Assembly: GCA_963704855.1 (NCBI GenBank) | Contig: CAVPHY010000024.1 | Location: forward strand, 1 to 64,000 | Direction of reading: 5' to 3' | Length of the DNA: 64,000 nt | Origin: SZUA-36 sp963704855 | GTDB lineage: Bacteria > Pseudomonadota > Gammaproteobacteria > Xanthomonadales > SZUA-36 | In this document: in pieces, positions 14,918 through 24,388 of the stretch | Layout: each line of letters starts with the position of its first letter | Position numbering within the stretch: the stretch's first letter is position 1 | Notes under the pieces: generated by a model | The model's input: only the letters and a program-made list of their open reading frames with translations | Database searches by the model: none | What the model was told of the DNA's origin: nothing | Program-made: the position numbers and the translations under genes

Positions 14918-16807
14918 ATGAAGAGTGGAATGTATGGCTCCGTGACTCTGTTGCGCCTATTCGTCCTGTCGGCAGCACTGCTCTTATTACTTGAAGGCTG
15001 TGGCAATGACCAGCAGGACAAGCCAGGCAGCCGTGGCCGTCACGCCCGCCCGGTTGAGCTGATTCTCAACGAGGACGGCCGCCCCAATCACTCTGTCCTT
15101 GCGCAGCAGCAGGAATTGAACCGCGATAATGGCCAGGAACCACAAACGCTGGATCCCCACCTGGCAGAGGGACTGGCTTCGGCGCACATCTTGCGGGACC
15201 TGTTTGAGGGCTTGACCGCCGAGTCACCCGATGGCCGCATCATTCCGGGCGCGGCTATTCGCTGGAACATCAGCCGGGATGGTAAAACCTATACCTTCTA
15301 TCTCAGGCGTGACGCGCTCTGGTCGAATGGCGACCCGGTGACGGCTGAGGATTTTGTTTACGGATTGCAACGCAGCGCGGACCCGGCAACGGCGGCAAAG
15401 TACGCCCAGGTGCTGCTGCCGATTGAAAATGCCGCCGAAGTGCTTTCTGGCGACCTGCCTCCGAGCGCGCTGGGTGTCACGGCGATGGATGAGTTTACGC
15501 TGCAGATCAGCATGCGTGACCCGACGCCTTATTTCCTGGACCTGCTCCACCACTCATCTACCTACCCGGTTCACCGGGCCAGCGTTCAGGAGCACGGCCC
15601 GGCGTTTTCCCGGCCGGGCAACCTGGTGTCAAACGGTGCCTTTGTTTTGAGTAAATGGGTTATTCGCTCGCGTATCGAACTGCTCAGAAATGGGAACTAC
15701 TGGGACGCGGACAACGTCATCATCGAAAAAGTGAATTATTTTCCGTTTGAAGACCAGTCGACCGCGTTAAAGCGCTTCCGTGCCGGTAAGCTACACTGGA
15801 CATCCGAGGTGCCCAATAACCAGTTTAAATGGTTGCAGAAACACTATCCCGACGAACTGGTTATCAGCCCCTGGCTCGGTTCGTATTACTTTGGCTTCAA
15901 TCTTGAGCGTGAACCCTTCATTGAAAACCTGGGGTTGCGCATGGCGCTGGCACTGGCGCTGGACCGGAACCTGTTAACGGAAAAAGTAACCCAGTTTGGT
16001 GAGTTGCCCTCCTATACACTGGTTCCCCCCGGTATCAGGGATTACATATCGCCGTTACCGGAGTGGGCCGAATGGACACAGTCTGAGCGAGAGACCGAGG
16101 CCCGGCGCCTGTATGCCGAAGCCGGTTACTCAGAAGAGAATCCGCTCAAGTTTGAAATCCGTTACACCGCCGGAGAAAACAATAAAAAGATGGCACTGGC
16201 AGCGGCCTCGCTGTGGAAGCAGGTATTGGGCGTGCAGGCGACATTGCTCAACGAAGAGTACAAGGTGTTCCTGCAGAACCGGCAACAGAGGGTACTGACA
16301 CAGGTGTTTCAGGCGGGCTGGATCAGCGATTATGCCGATCCTTATAGTTTTCTGAACGTGTTCCGCAGCGGTCATGGCCGAAATTATTATGGTTATTCCA
16401 ATAGCCTTTACGACGCGCTTCTCGATGAGGTTGCGGCCGAGCGAATTCCCTCCCGACGCAGACGCCTGATGTTCGAAACCGAAAGCCTGCTGTTGGCTGA
16501 CGCACCCTTTATTCCGTTGTACACCTACGTGACCAAGCGCATGGTAAACCCGCGTCTGAGAGGTTGGCAAAGCAATGTTATGGATCACCATTACAGCAAG
16601 GATATGTATTTCCTGAAGGCTGTGTCAGGTGAAACACCGGCCAAAACTGAAAAGACAGAAGCTGTCGATACCCAGACCGACGGGCTGCAGAAGATCGTCG
16701 TGCCTGCGGTGAAAGACGAAGCTACATTGATCGAAGTGGAGCCAGAACAACCCAAGCCCGATGCAAACACGGACGATGGCACGGTAGCGGAGGATTCAGT
16801 CGAATGA
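14918..16807 (+). CDS. oppA: Oligopeptide ABC transporter substrate-binding lipoprotein
   Basis: A protein of about 629 residues from the ATG at 14918. The longer frame from 14786 has no signal-peptide sense; ATGs at 14903 and 14930 are alternatives. A hydrophobic segment ends in the lipobox LLEGC (Cys28), so it is a lipid-anchored periplasmic receptor. SBP family 5 features follow: EPQTLDPHLAEG, FYLRRDALWSNGDPVTAEDFVYGLQ as residues about 130-154, and the C-terminal FIPLYTYVTKRMV. It delivers peptides to OppBCDF encoded next. A 60-residue acidic, Thr/Pro-rich tail (residues about 570-629) extends beyond the usual end of the family. It overlaps oppB by four bases. Confidence 0.94.
   Translation: MKSGMYGSVTLLRLFVLSAALLLLLEGCGNDQQDKPGSRGRHARPVELILNEDGRPNHSVLAQQQELNRDNGQEPQTLDPHLAEGLASAHILRDLFEGLTAESPDGRIIPGAAIRWNISRDGKTYTFYLRRDALWSNGDPVTAEDFVYGLQRSADPATAAKYAQVLLPIENAAEVLSGDLPPSALGVTAMDEFTLQISMRDPTPYFLDLLHHSSTYPVHRASVQEHGPAFSRPGNLVSNGAFVLSKWVIRSRIELLRNGNYWDADNVIIEKVNYFPFEDQSTALKRFRAGKLHWTSEVPNNQFKWLQKHYPDELVISPWLGSYYFGFNLEREPFIENLGLRMALALALDRNLLTEKVTQFGELPSYTLVPPGIRDYISPLPEWAEWTQSERETEARRLYAEAGYSEENPLKFEIRYTAGENNKKMALAAASLWKQVLGVQATLLNEEYKVFLQNRQQRVLTQVFQAGWISDYADPYSFLNVFRSGHGRNYYGYSNSLYDALLDEVAAERIPSRRRRLMFETESLLLADAPFIPLYTYVTKRMVNPRLRGWQSNVMDHHYSKDMYFLKAVSGETPAKTEKTEAVDTQTDGLQKIVVPAVKDEATLIEVEPEQPKPDANTDDGTVAEDSVE
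16621..16636 (+). other. Possible degenerate parS site
   Basis: TGTGTCAGGTGAAACA matches the bacterial parS consensus TGTTTCACGTGAAACA at 14 of 16 positions (mismatches at positions 4 and 8). It lies inside oppA, 5.4 kb from parA, within the usual distance of ParB loading sites from parAB. A chance match in coding sequence is possible. Confidence 0.28.
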
Positions 16808-17751
16808 TCCAGGACTCCGGTATGGCAAGACATACACTCAGGCGCTTGCTCGGTTTGATACCGACACTGTTGATGTTGATCACGGTGGCGTTTTTTCTGA
16901 TCCGGGTGGCGCCGGGCGGACCCTTTGACTCCGAGAAGTTGTTGCCGGCAGATATCGAGGCCAATCTGAGCGCCAAGTACCACATGGATGAACCGCTACT
17001 TCAGCAATACTTCCGTTATCTCAGCCAGGTTGCCGTTCTGGATTTTGGTCCGTCGATTCAATACAAGGACTGGACCGTCAATGAGCTGATCGGCCAGGGT
17101 ATGCCGGTATCGCTAACCATCGGCCTGGCGGCCATGCTATTGGCTTTCTTTATGGGAACGTTTCTGGGCATCAGCGCGGCTTTGCGACAGAACACGCGCG
17201 TTGATTACTCATTGATGGGGGTGGCCATGCTCGGCATCTCCGTCCCCAATTTCGTGATAGCACCGATATTGATATTGTTGCTGGCCGTTTATGCCGGCTG
17301 GTTACCTGCAGGTGGCTGGGACTGGAGTATCGCGAGCATGGTGCTGCCGGTGGTGACACTCGCATTGCCGGTGACCGCCTATATCGCACGTCTGACCAGG
17401 GGCAGCATGATCGAAGTCATGCACAGTAATTTTATCCGCTCCGCCCGCGCCAAGGGACTGCCTGAAAGCGTCGTGATCCGCCGGCATGCTTTGAGACCGG
17501 CATTGTTACCGGTTATTTCGTTTCTGGGCCCGGCAACCGCCGGTATGATCAGTGGCTCGGTGATCATAGAACGTATTTTTGCTATCCCCGGCCTCGGCAG
17601 TTACTTTGTGCAAGGCGCGCTGAACCGCGATTACACGCTGGTCATGGGTGTCGTGATTTTTTATGGCGTGCTGATCATCCTGCTCAATTTCCTGGTGGAT
17701 CTGATCTACGCCTGGCTCAATCCCAAGGTTCGATATGACGAAAAACGCTGA
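16804..17751 (+). CDS. oppB: Oligopeptide ABC transporter permease OppB
   Basis: A 315-residue inner-membrane permease. The N-terminal helix (RRLLGLIPTLLMLITVAFF) followed by RVAPGGPFD is the OppB/DppB signature, and the cytoplasmic EAA loop RSARAKGLPESVVIRRHAL (residues about 215-233) contacts the ATPases. Six transmembrane helices are apparent. An alternative start at 16822 (MARHTLRR) matches the family's usual N-terminus better, but the ATG at 16804 overlaps the oppA stop. It is part of oppABCDF and overlaps oppC by 17 bases. Confidence 0.95.
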   Translation: MIQDSGMARHTLRRLLGLIPTLLMLITVAFFLIRVAPGGPFDSEKLLPADIEANLSAKYHMDEPLLQQYFRYLSQVAVLDFGPSIQYKDWTVNELIGQGMPVSLTIGLAAMLLAFFMGTFLGISAALRQNTRVDYSLMGVAMLGISVPNFVIAPILILLLAVYAGWLPAGGWDWSIASMVLPVVTLALPVTAYIARLTRGSMIEVMHSNFIRSARAKGLPESVVIRRHALRPALLPVISFLGPATAGMISGSVIIERIFAIPGLGSYFVQGALNRDYTLVMGVVIFYGVLIILLNFLVDLIYAWLNPKVRYDEKR

Positions 17752-18652
17752 TAAATCCGTTATCGACCCTTTTGAAGCGGCACTGGAGATCAGCACCGTC
17801 AGGGGGCGTTCCCCCTGGGAGGATGCCTGGCACCGCTTACTTAAGAACCGTGCCGCGGTTTACAGCGCGTTCATAATGGCAGCCATGATACTGATGGTTG
17901 TATTCGGGCCGATGCTGATCTCCTGGGAGCCCGATTTTACCGACTGGGATTACACCTCCACCCCGCCGAGCCTGGCCAGCGGCCACTGGTTTGGTACCGA
18001 TGCGGTAGGCCGGGATATTTTGGTACGTACCCTCGAAGGCGGCAGGATCTCATTGATGGTCGGGTTGGTCGCTACCATCGTCAGCCTGCTGATCGGTGTC
18101 AGTTATGGCGCCACGGCCGGTTATTTCGGTGGGACGGCAGATCGCATCATGATGCGTACGGTTGATATTATTTACGCCCTGCCATTCATGTTTTTTGTCA
18201 TATTATTGATGGTGGTGTTCGGACGGCATATTTTGCTGATATTCGTAGCCATCGGTGCGATAAACTGGCTTGATATGGCGCGTATTGTGCGTGGCCAGAC
18301 CCTGAGCCTCAAAAACACCGAGTTTGTTGAAGCCGCGAAAGCCTGCGGGGTGAGTGACTGGGATATTATCAGGCGTCATATCACTCCGAACCTGCTGGGT
18401 GTGGTTATTGTTTATGTAACCCTGACCATTCCGCAGGTCATACTGGTTGAATCCTTTTTGAGCTTCCTGGGGCTTGGTGTACAGGAACCCATGAGCTCCT
18501 GGGGCGCACTGGTCAGTGACGGAGCGCAGGATATGGAATCTGCACCCTGGACATTGATCGTACCCTCCGTGTTTCTCACGGTGACACTTTACTGTTTCAA
18601 TTATATCGGTGACGGCCTGCGTGATGCGCTAGACCCCAAGGATCGTCTCTAG
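17735..18652 (+). CDS. oppC: Oligopeptide ABC transporter permease OppC
   Basis: A 305-residue permease with a cytoplasmic N-terminal tail ending in WEDAWHRLLKNRAAV, a first membrane helix at about residues 44-64, then HWFGTDAVGRDILVRTLEGGR, the hallmark of OppC/DppC. The EAA loop EAAKACGVSDWDIIRRHI (residues about 196-213) is intact. It pairs with OppB to form the membrane channel for peptides. The coding sequence overlaps oppB at its start and the GTG start of oppD at its end. Confidence 0.95.
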   Translation: MTKNADKSVIDPFEAALEISTVRGRSPWEDAWHRLLKNRAAVYSAFIMAAMILMVVFGPMLISWEPDFTDWDYTSTPPSLASGHWFGTDAVGRDILVRTLEGGRISLMVGLVATIVSLLIGVSYGATAGYFGGTADRIMMRTVDIIYALPFMFFVILLMVVFGRHILLIFVAIGAINWLDMARIVRGQTLSLKNTEFVEAAKACGVSDWDIIRRHITPNLLGVVIVYVTLTIPQVILVESFLSFLGLGVQEPMSSWGALVSDGAQDMESAPWTLIVPSVFLTVTLYCFNYIGDGLRDALDPKDRL

Positions 18653-19614
18653 TGTCCTTATTAGATATTAAAGACCTGGATGTCAGCTTTGAAACGCCGG
18701 AAGGCAGGGTTCATGCGGTTAATCACCTGAGTTTTTCGCTGGAGGCCGGTGTTTCGCTGGCCCTGGTCGGTGAGTCGGGCTCAGGCAAAACCCAGACCGT
18801 CATGAGTATCCTGGGTCTGTTGGCGGAGAATGGCCAGGTCAGTGGGCAGGCCCTGTTCAAGGGTCAAGACCTGTTGCAGATGAACACCCAGGAGCTGAAC
18901 CTGCATCGCGGTAATGAAATCGCGATGATATTTCAGGATCCGATGACCTCTCTGAATCCCTACCTGCGCCTGGACCGGCAGATGACCGAGGTGGTTATTC
19001 ATCACCGGGGTTTGAAAAAGTCAGAGGCGTTGGTCCTTGCGGTGGAAATGTTACGGGCGGTACAGATTCCGGATCCCGAGCGAATTATCCACCAGTACCC
19101 GCATGAGCTTTCCGGTGGTATGCGGCAGAAGGTGATGGTGGCGATGGGTCTTCTGAGTGAGCCGGAGCTATTGATCGCCGACGAGCCCACCGCAGCCCTT
19201 GACGTGACGGTGCAGGTGCAGATCACGCACCTGATGAGCGCACTGAGGGAGAAATCGAATACCGCGATTATCCTGATTTCCCATGACCTGGGTATCGTGG
19301 CCGGGCTGTGTGACCGGGTGCTAGTAATGTACGCCGGTGAGGCGGTCGAATGCGGCTCCGTGGAGCAGATTTACTACGATCCGAAGCACCCCTACACGCA
19401 GGGTTTACTGAAATCAGTACCCCGTCTCGATCAGCCGGGAAGCAGTGAGCTGGAAGCCATCCCCGGCAACCCGCCCAATCTTCTGAACCTGCCGGTTGGC
19501 TGCAAATTCCGTGACCGGTGTCCGAAGGCATTTGATGCCTGCATTGAAAAGCCGCCCATGCAGCTGGACGAGGACCGCCACGCCTACCGTTGCTTCCTGG
19601 GTGACTCAGCATGA
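18652..19614 (+). CDS. oppD: Oligopeptide ABC transporter ATPase OppD
   Basis: A 320-residue ATPase: Walker A GESGSGKTQT (residues about 41-50), the Q-loop IFQDPMTSLNPY, ABC signature ELSGGMRQKVMVA, Walker B LLIADEPTAALD and the switch histidine of LISHDLGIV. The C-terminal oligopeptide-transporter extension contains three of the cysteines seen in this family (GCKFRDRCPKAFDAC), which may bind an iron-sulfur cluster. The GTG start shares its first base with the last base of the oppC stop. It energises peptide uptake together with OppF. Confidence 0.96.
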   Translation: MSLLDIKDLDVSFETPEGRVHAVNHLSFSLEAGVSLALVGESGSGKTQTVMSILGLLAENGQVSGQALFKGQDLLQMNTQELNLHRGNEIAMIFQDPMTSLNPYLRLDRQMTEVVIHHRGLKKSEALVLAVEMLRAVQIPDPERIIHQYPHELSGGMRQKVMVAMGLLSEPELLIADEPTAALDVTVQVQITHLMSALREKSNTAIILISHDLGIVAGLCDRVLVMYAGEAVECGSVEQIYYDPKHPYTQGLLKSVPRLDQPGSSELEAIPGNPPNLLNLPVGCKFRDRCPKAFDACIEKPPMQLDEDRHAYRCFLGDSA

Positions 19615-20621
19615 GCGACAGGGTAATGAGGGTGCAGGATCTGGCAGTGCATTTCAAACTTCGCGAAGGCGGGTTGTTACGCTCGAAGACACACACGATA
19701 AAAGCGGTCGATGGTGTGAGTTTTGACCTGGATGCCGGTGAAACCCTGGGCATCGTCGGTGAGTCAGGCAGCGGTAAATCAACCCTTGCGCGCGCCCTGC
19801 TGGCCCTGATCAAGCCAGGACGAGGCCGGGTGTTGTGGATGGGGGAAGACCTGCACAAGCTGGACGAGGAATCCTTAAGGAAAAAGCGGCAGGATATGCA
19901 AATTGTTTTCCAGGATCCGCTGGCGGCGCTCAATCCCCGCATGACCGTACGCGATATTATTGCTGAGCCCCTGTGGACTTTTTTCCCCAAGATCGCACGT
20001 GTCCAGGTCGATGAGCGTGTTCGCGGGGTGATGAAGATGGTTGGGTTGCTGCCCAACCAGGTCAACCGCTATCCGCATGAGTTTTCCGCCGGTCAGTGCC
20101 AGAGAATTGGTATTGCCCGTGCCCTGGTCCTGAACCCGAAACTGGTCATCTGTGACGAACCGGTCAGTGCCCTGGATGTATCGATACAGGCTCAAATCGT
20201 TAACCTGCTGAAGGATTTGCAGAAAAAGCTGAACCTGTCACTGGTATTTATTGCCCATGACCTGTCCGTGGTCAGACACATCAGCGACCGCGTCATGGTT
20301 ATGTATCTCGGCAGGGCCATGGAGCTTTCACGCCGCGACGCCCTGTACCGGCGGCCGTTGCACCCCTATACCAGCGCGTTGATCAAGGTGGTGCCGGTAC
20401 CCGATCCGAAACTCGCCAGGGCCATAAAGGATACCGGCTTGACCGGTGACATGCCGTCGCCCCTGAACCCCCCGGCTGGCTGCGTTTTCCATAGCCGCTG
20501 TCCCTATTTGATTAAGCGCTGTCAATTGGAAGTGCCGGCCTTGAGGCGAATGGAAAGCGGGGACTGGGTCGCCTGCCACCGGGCCGAAGAACTTGACTTA
20601 ACCATCGGTAAAAGCGGTTAG
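19611..20621 (+). CDS. oppF: Oligopeptide ABC transporter ATPase OppF
   Basis: A 336-residue ATPase with Walker A GESGSGKSTLARA, Q-loop IVFQDPLAALNPR, Walker B KLVICDEPVSALD and H-loop FIAHDLSVVRHISD. The signature reads EFSAGQCQRIGIAR, with SAGQ in place of the common SGGQ; this variant occurs in some OppF proteins. The C-terminus has the same GCVFHSRCP cysteine motif as OppD. It overlaps oppD (ATGA) and is the last gene of the operon; 46 bases separate it from the next gene. Confidence 0.96.
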   Translation: MSDRVMRVQDLAVHFKLREGGLLRSKTHTIKAVDGVSFDLDAGETLGIVGESGSGKSTLARALLALIKPGRGRVLWMGEDLHKLDEESLRKKRQDMQIVFQDPLAALNPRMTVRDIIAEPLWTFFPKIARVQVDERVRGVMKMVGLLPNQVNRYPHEFSAGQCQRIGIARALVLNPKLVICDEPVSALDVSIQAQIVNLLKDLQKKLNLSLVFIAHDLSVVRHISDRVMVMYLGRAMELSRRDALYRRPLHPYTSALIKVVPVPDPKLARAIKDTGLTGDMPSPLNPPAGCVFHSRCPYLIKRCQLEVPALRRMESGDWVACHRAEELDLTIGKSG

Positions 20622-20667
20622 AATACGCGCTGCACTGAATTTAACAGAATAGACAGAGGATATTGGA

Positions 20668-21303
20668 ATGATCCGAATTACACTGCGATCCATTGCGGTT
20701 ATAACCATCTTGTTACTATTGAGCGGATGCAACAGGAATATCAAGGTGATCAGCGAATGGGATGCTGGCCGTGATGAAATCGACAAGCGGGAAAGAATTG
20801 CCGTTATTGCCATGATGCCGGAATCACTGCAACGTCTGACCGTGGAGCAGGAAGTCGTTGAGGTGTTGCGAAAGAAGGGCAGAAATGCACTGGTTTCGAG
20901 TGATATCCCGGGTTTGTCCGGTCGCCTGACAAGGGAAGTCGCCGAACCCGCGCTCAGGGCTGCCAGCGTCGATGCCATCATCGTGATATTCCTTACCAGT
21001 GGTGGTAAAGGCGAACGTCTGGAACGTGCTGACTATTATGCCGTCCAGGTGGATTCCGGTTTCTATGGCACGGGCTATGGCTGGTTTGCACCAACTTATG
21101 CCAATGTTTATACGGTCGTTGAAGGTGCCGGTTTCTACGATCAGGAAAACTTTCTGTATGCCGAGACAACCTATTTCGATATCGTTGACGACCGTGCCAA
21201 GTGGAGCATGATCACGCGTTCGAAAAACCTCGAATATAACGACACCGCAAAATCAGTCGCCGAAAAAATCGCCGCCAAGATGAGGTCCACCAGGACGCTA
21301 TAG
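20668..21303 (+). CDS. Putative lipoprotein of unknown function
   Basis: A 211-residue protein with a signal peptide ending in the lipobox LLSGC (Cys21). The mature part opens ISEWDAGRDEIDKRERIAVIAMM and later has a stretch unusually rich in Gly, Tyr and Phe (GFYGTGYGWFAPTYANVYTV, residues about 131-150). Architecture and the DEIDKRERIAVIA beta-strand recall envelope lipoproteins of the DUF4136 type, but I cannot assign it firmly. GAGGATATTGG precedes the ATG. It lies between the opp operon and rsmG, in the same direction, and may be read through from oppF. Confidence 0.78.
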   Translation: MIRITLRSIAVITILLLLSGCNRNIKVISEWDAGRDEIDKRERIAVIAMMPESLQRLTVEQEVVEVLRKKGRNALVSSDIPGLSGRLTREVAEPALRAASVDAIIVIFLTSGGKGERLERADYYAVQVDSGFYGTGYGWFAPTYANVYTVVEGAGFYDQENFLYAETTYFDIVDDRAKWSMITRSKNLEYNDTAKSVAEKIAAKMRSTRTL

Positions 21304-21362
21304 GAAAGATCCAGTGCCAGTATGTGTAAGATCCGCCAGGAATTCCGCTGGAAATAATCCAG

Positions 21363-22013
21363 ATGACCGATAAACAATCTGAGCACATTAAGCTGGCCTC
21401 CGGTATTGACCGTCTTGGGCTCGACGTTTCACCCGCTGCGGTTGAAAACCTGTTGGGTTTTATGGGTTTATTGAAGGAATGGTCTGGCACCTACAATCTT
21501 GTTGCCCCCCGGGAGCGGGAGTTTCTGCTGACCCGCCACCTGCTCGATTCATTATCGATTGCACCCTGGTTGCAGACGGGTTCGCTGCTTGATGTCGGCA
21601 CCGGCGCGGGTTTGCCGGGATTGCCATTGGCTATTATTGACCCGGACAGGGATGTAACCCTCATCGACAGTGCAGGTAAAAAGATTCGTTTTATCCGGCA
21701 TGTTGCCCGTACCCTGGAACTGGGTAATGTTCACCCCCTCCACCAACGGATTGAAGAACTGGATGAGAACAAAACATACGCAAATATTACCTCCAGGGCT
21801 TTCGCAACGCTTAGCGAGTTTGCCGGCGCGGTAAGAACCTGTGCAGATGCATCCACACGATTGCTGGCGATGAAGGGGGTTTATCCCCGGAAAGAGCTTG
21901 AAGATTTGCCCGGCTGGGTCAATGTACAGTCTGTCGAAGCATTAACCGTGCCCTATTTGCACGCTGAGCGGCATCTGGTTTTGATGTCGGTCTCTAACCC
22001 ATCCAGGTCTTAA
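21363..22013 (+). CDS. rsmG: 16S rRNA (guanine-N7)-methyltransferase RsmG
   Basis: A 216-residue SAM-dependent methyltransferase. Family landmarks are NLVAPRERE, the SAM-binding LLDVGTGAGLPGLPLAI (residues about 76-92) and TSRAFATLSEF. It methylates G527 of 16S rRNA. Its position directly before parA-parB is a conserved arrangement near the replication origin in many proteobacteria; mnmG, which often precedes it, is not here. parA starts seven bases after the stop. Confidence 0.96.
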   Translation: MTDKQSEHIKLASGIDRLGLDVSPAAVENLLGFMGLLKEWSGTYNLVAPREREFLLTRHLLDSLSIAPWLQTGSLLDVGTGAGLPGLPLAIIDPDRDVTLIDSAGKKIRFIRHVARTLELGNVHPLHQRIEELDENKTYANITSRAFATLSEFAGAVRTCADASTRLLAMKGVYPRKELEDLPGWVNVQSVEALTVPYLHAERHLVLMSVSNPSRS

Positions 22014-22020
22014 AGAATAC

Positions 22021-22800
22021 ATGGCAAGAATTATCGCGGTCGCGAACCAGAAAGGCGGCGTCGGAAAAACCACCACCTGTGTCAACCTGGCTTCTGCGCT
22101 GGCCGACATGAAATACCGTACCCTGCTGGTTGACCTGGACCCGCAGGGCAATGCATCCGTGGGTTGCGGTGTGAATACGCGCGAGCTTGAAATTTCGGCG
22201 CTGGAGGTCATGCAGGCGGAGTGTAAAATGCACGAGGCCATGGTCCAGCTTGAAACCCTTGGTTTTGACGTGCTGCCGTCAAACGGTGATCTGACTGCGG
22301 CGGAGGTCTCCCTGTTGCAGGTGGATGATCGTGAGTACCGCCTGAAACGGGCGCTGGAAGAAATCGCCCATCAATACGCCTGGATCATCATAGATTGTCC
22401 GCCTTCACTGAATATGCTGACATTGAACGCATTGACGGCTGCAAACAGTGTCCTTATTCCGATGCAGTGCGAGTATTACGCACTTGAAGGTCTTGCCTCG
22501 TTGCTGGACACCATCGAGCAGGTGCGCAACAGTGTTAACCCGGGTCTGGAGATCGAAGGCCTGTTGCGCACCATGTACGACGGCCGTAATAACCTCTCCA
22601 ATGCGGTGTCAGACCAACTGATCGAGCACTTCGGTGAACGTGTCTACCGCACCTTGATCCCCCGCAATGTGCGTGTGGCGGAAGCGCCCAGCTATGGTCT
22701 GCCGGTTTTGAGATACGACCCGGCCTCGCGCGGGGCACTGGCCTATCTCGGTCTCGCCGGTGAACTGTTGCGCAGAAACCGAAAAAAACAGACGGGCTAG
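22021..22800 (+). CDS. parA: Chromosome partitioning ATPase ParA (Soj)
   Basis: A 259-residue deviant Walker ATPase starting MARIIAVANQKGGVGKTTT, with the two-lysine P-loop KGGVGKT, switch I LVDLDPQGNAS and the Walker B IIIDCPPSLNMLT. It binds DNA non-specifically as an ATP dimer and moves ParB-parS complexes during chromosome segregation. It lies in the rsmG-parA-parB block, typical of an origin-proximal locus. A 77-base gap separates it from parB. Confidence 0.97.
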   Translation: MARIIAVANQKGGVGKTTTCVNLASALADMKYRTLLVDLDPQGNASVGCGVNTRELEISALEVMQAECKMHEAMVQLETLGFDVLPSNGDLTAAEVSLLQVDDREYRLKRALEEIAHQYAWIIIDCPPSLNMLTLNALTAANSVLIPMQCEYYALEGLASLLDTIEQVRNSVNPGLEIEGLLRTMYDGRNNLSNAVSDQLIEHFGERVYRTLIPRNVRVAEAPSYGLPVLRYDPASRGALAYLGLAGELLRRNRKKQTG

Positions 22801-22877
22801 CCCGGGTTGGCAGGCTTAAGTTCACACAAGCTTATTTAAATTGATAATATGACTGATCAATTTCGGAAACACAGTTA

Positions 22878-23762
22878 ATGGCAATAAAAAAGAGTCCTCT
22901 TGGTCGTAATTTGAGCTCAATGCTCAGTCAATCCGCCTTACAGCACGCGGCAGAAAATGTGGGCTCTGAATTATCCGGCAGGGATTCCCTGAGGAATCTG
23001 CCGCTGGACCTGATCAGCCCCGGGCCCTTCCAGCCACGCTCCATATTCGATCCTGACAGGTTGCAGGAACTTGCCGAATCCATCCGTCACCAGGGTGTCA
23101 TTCAACCCGTCGTGGTACGTGTCCGCGGTGATAAAAGTTATGAATTGATTGCAGGTGAACGGCGCTGGCGTGCTGCGCAGATGGCCGGTATCGAGAAAAT
23201 TCCGGCGATTATTCGCGAGGTGCCCGATGAAATCGCGATTGCGATGGCGCTGGTCGAAAACATCCAGCGTGAGAACCTTAACCCGATCGAAGAGGCAACA
23301 GCCTTAAGACGCCTGGTGGATGAATTCCAGATGACCCACCAGGAAGCCGGTGATGCAGTCGGTCGCTCACGTTCCGCCGTGTCCAATCTTTTACGTCTAC
23401 TGGAGTTGTCCGTCGAGGTCCGTGAACTGGTGGATGCCAGGCACCTGGAAATGGGGCACGCTCGCGCCCTGTTAACATTGGAGCCATCCAGGCAGGCGCA
23501 GGCCGCACGCGAGGTGGTCAGTAAGAATTTGTCGGTACGCGAAACCGAGCAACTGGTCAGGCGGCTGAAGAATCCACCGGTCGTTAAGAAACAGGTACTT
23601 GATCCCGATGTTCAGATACTGCAGGAACGGTTGGCTGAAAAGCTCTGCGCCAGGGTCAAGCTGACGCATAACGCCAGGGGGAAAGGGAAACTGGTTATTG
23701 CCTATAATTCGGCAGATGAACTCGATGGGATCCTGCAGCATCTGGGCCTGGATACTGATTGA
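22878..23762 (+). CDS. parB: Chromosome partitioning protein ParB (Spo0J)
   Basis: A 294-residue protein with the ParB N-terminal CTPase fold (boxes ESIRHQGVIQPVVVR and the arginine patch GERRWRAAQMAG), the central HTH (TALRRLVDEFQMTHQEAGDAVGRSRSAVSNLLRL, residues about 135-168) that reads parS, and a C-terminal dimerisation segment. CTP-dependent clamp formation on parS drives spreading on DNA. A candidate site is noted inside oppA. It is the last gene of the par operon; no clear terminator follows. Confidence 0.97.
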   Translation: MAIKKSPLGRNLSSMLSQSALQHAAENVGSELSGRDSLRNLPLDLISPGPFQPRSIFDPDRLQELAESIRHQGVIQPVVVRVRGDKSYELIAGERRWRAAQMAGIEKIPAIIREVPDEIAIAMALVENIQRENLNPIEEATALRRLVDEFQMTHQEAGDAVGRSRSAVSNLLRLLELSVEVRELVDARHLEMGHARALLTLEPSRQAQAAREVVSKNLSVRETEQLVRRLKNPPVVKKQVLDPDVQILQERLAEKLCARVKLTHNARGKGKLVIAYNSADELDGILQHLGLDTD

Positions 23763-23844
23763 GTTATTGTTGATCAGGGTCAAAGATACAATTCACTTCT
23801 AACGTTATGATTCACGCACTTAAATTCAGCAAAAGGTATGAATT

Positions 23845-24279
23845 ATGCAAGGTTATCCTCATTTCTATGTAGCCAGCGCATCCGCTGGTAACGAAGGCAA
23901 TGTCGTTGTCAGCAGCGAAGGCCTGCCGGACCTGGATACGGCTTCACCACCACAATTTGACGGCCCCCTGGGTGTCTGGTCTCCGGAGACGCTGTTTTCG
24001 GCTGCAATCGCCGATTGTTTTGTTTTGACTTTCCGCGCCATTGCCAGGGCATCCAAGTTCGAATGGACTTCGCTTGAGTGCCGGGCTGAAGGTGTGCTTG
24101 AACGGCCTGAAAAAACCACTTTTTTCACCACGTTCAATGTTCATGCTGTTCTACATGTGCCCTCTGGCGCCAAGGTCGAGATAGCGCAACGGTTGTTGGA
24201 AAAGGCAGAAGACCTCTGCCTGATTACGGCCTCACTCAAATCGGACGTTGTACTGACAACGGATATCCAGATCGACTGA
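23845..24279 (+). CDS. OsmC-family protein
   Basis: A 144-residue protein with OsmC-like organisation: LGVWSPETLFSAAIADCFVLTFRAIARA carries the first conserved cysteine (given here as residues about 43-70), and EDLCLITASLKSDV near the C-terminus the second. OsmC-type enzymes reduce organic hydroperoxides using paired cysteines. The spacing fits the YhfA/SACOL-like branch, so peroxidase activity is probable rather than certain. It is inserted between parB and the atpI-like gene, which are neighbours in many related genomes. Confidence 0.88.
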   Translation: MQGYPHFYVASASAGNEGNVVVSSEGLPDLDTASPPQFDGPLGVWSPETLFSAAIADCFVLTFRAIARASKFEWTSLECRAEGVLERPEKTTFFTTFNVHAVLHVPSGAKVEIAQRLLEKAEDLCLITASLKSDVVLTTDIQID

Positions 24280-24388
24280 CGAAGCCTGTCGGCAGACGAA
24301 TCCGCAGGTGCCCCGGCATGTGGTAACCTGTTGAAGAGACAAGCCTATAAGCGCGTGACGGCTGGAGTCAGAGTATGAGTACGGGTAA

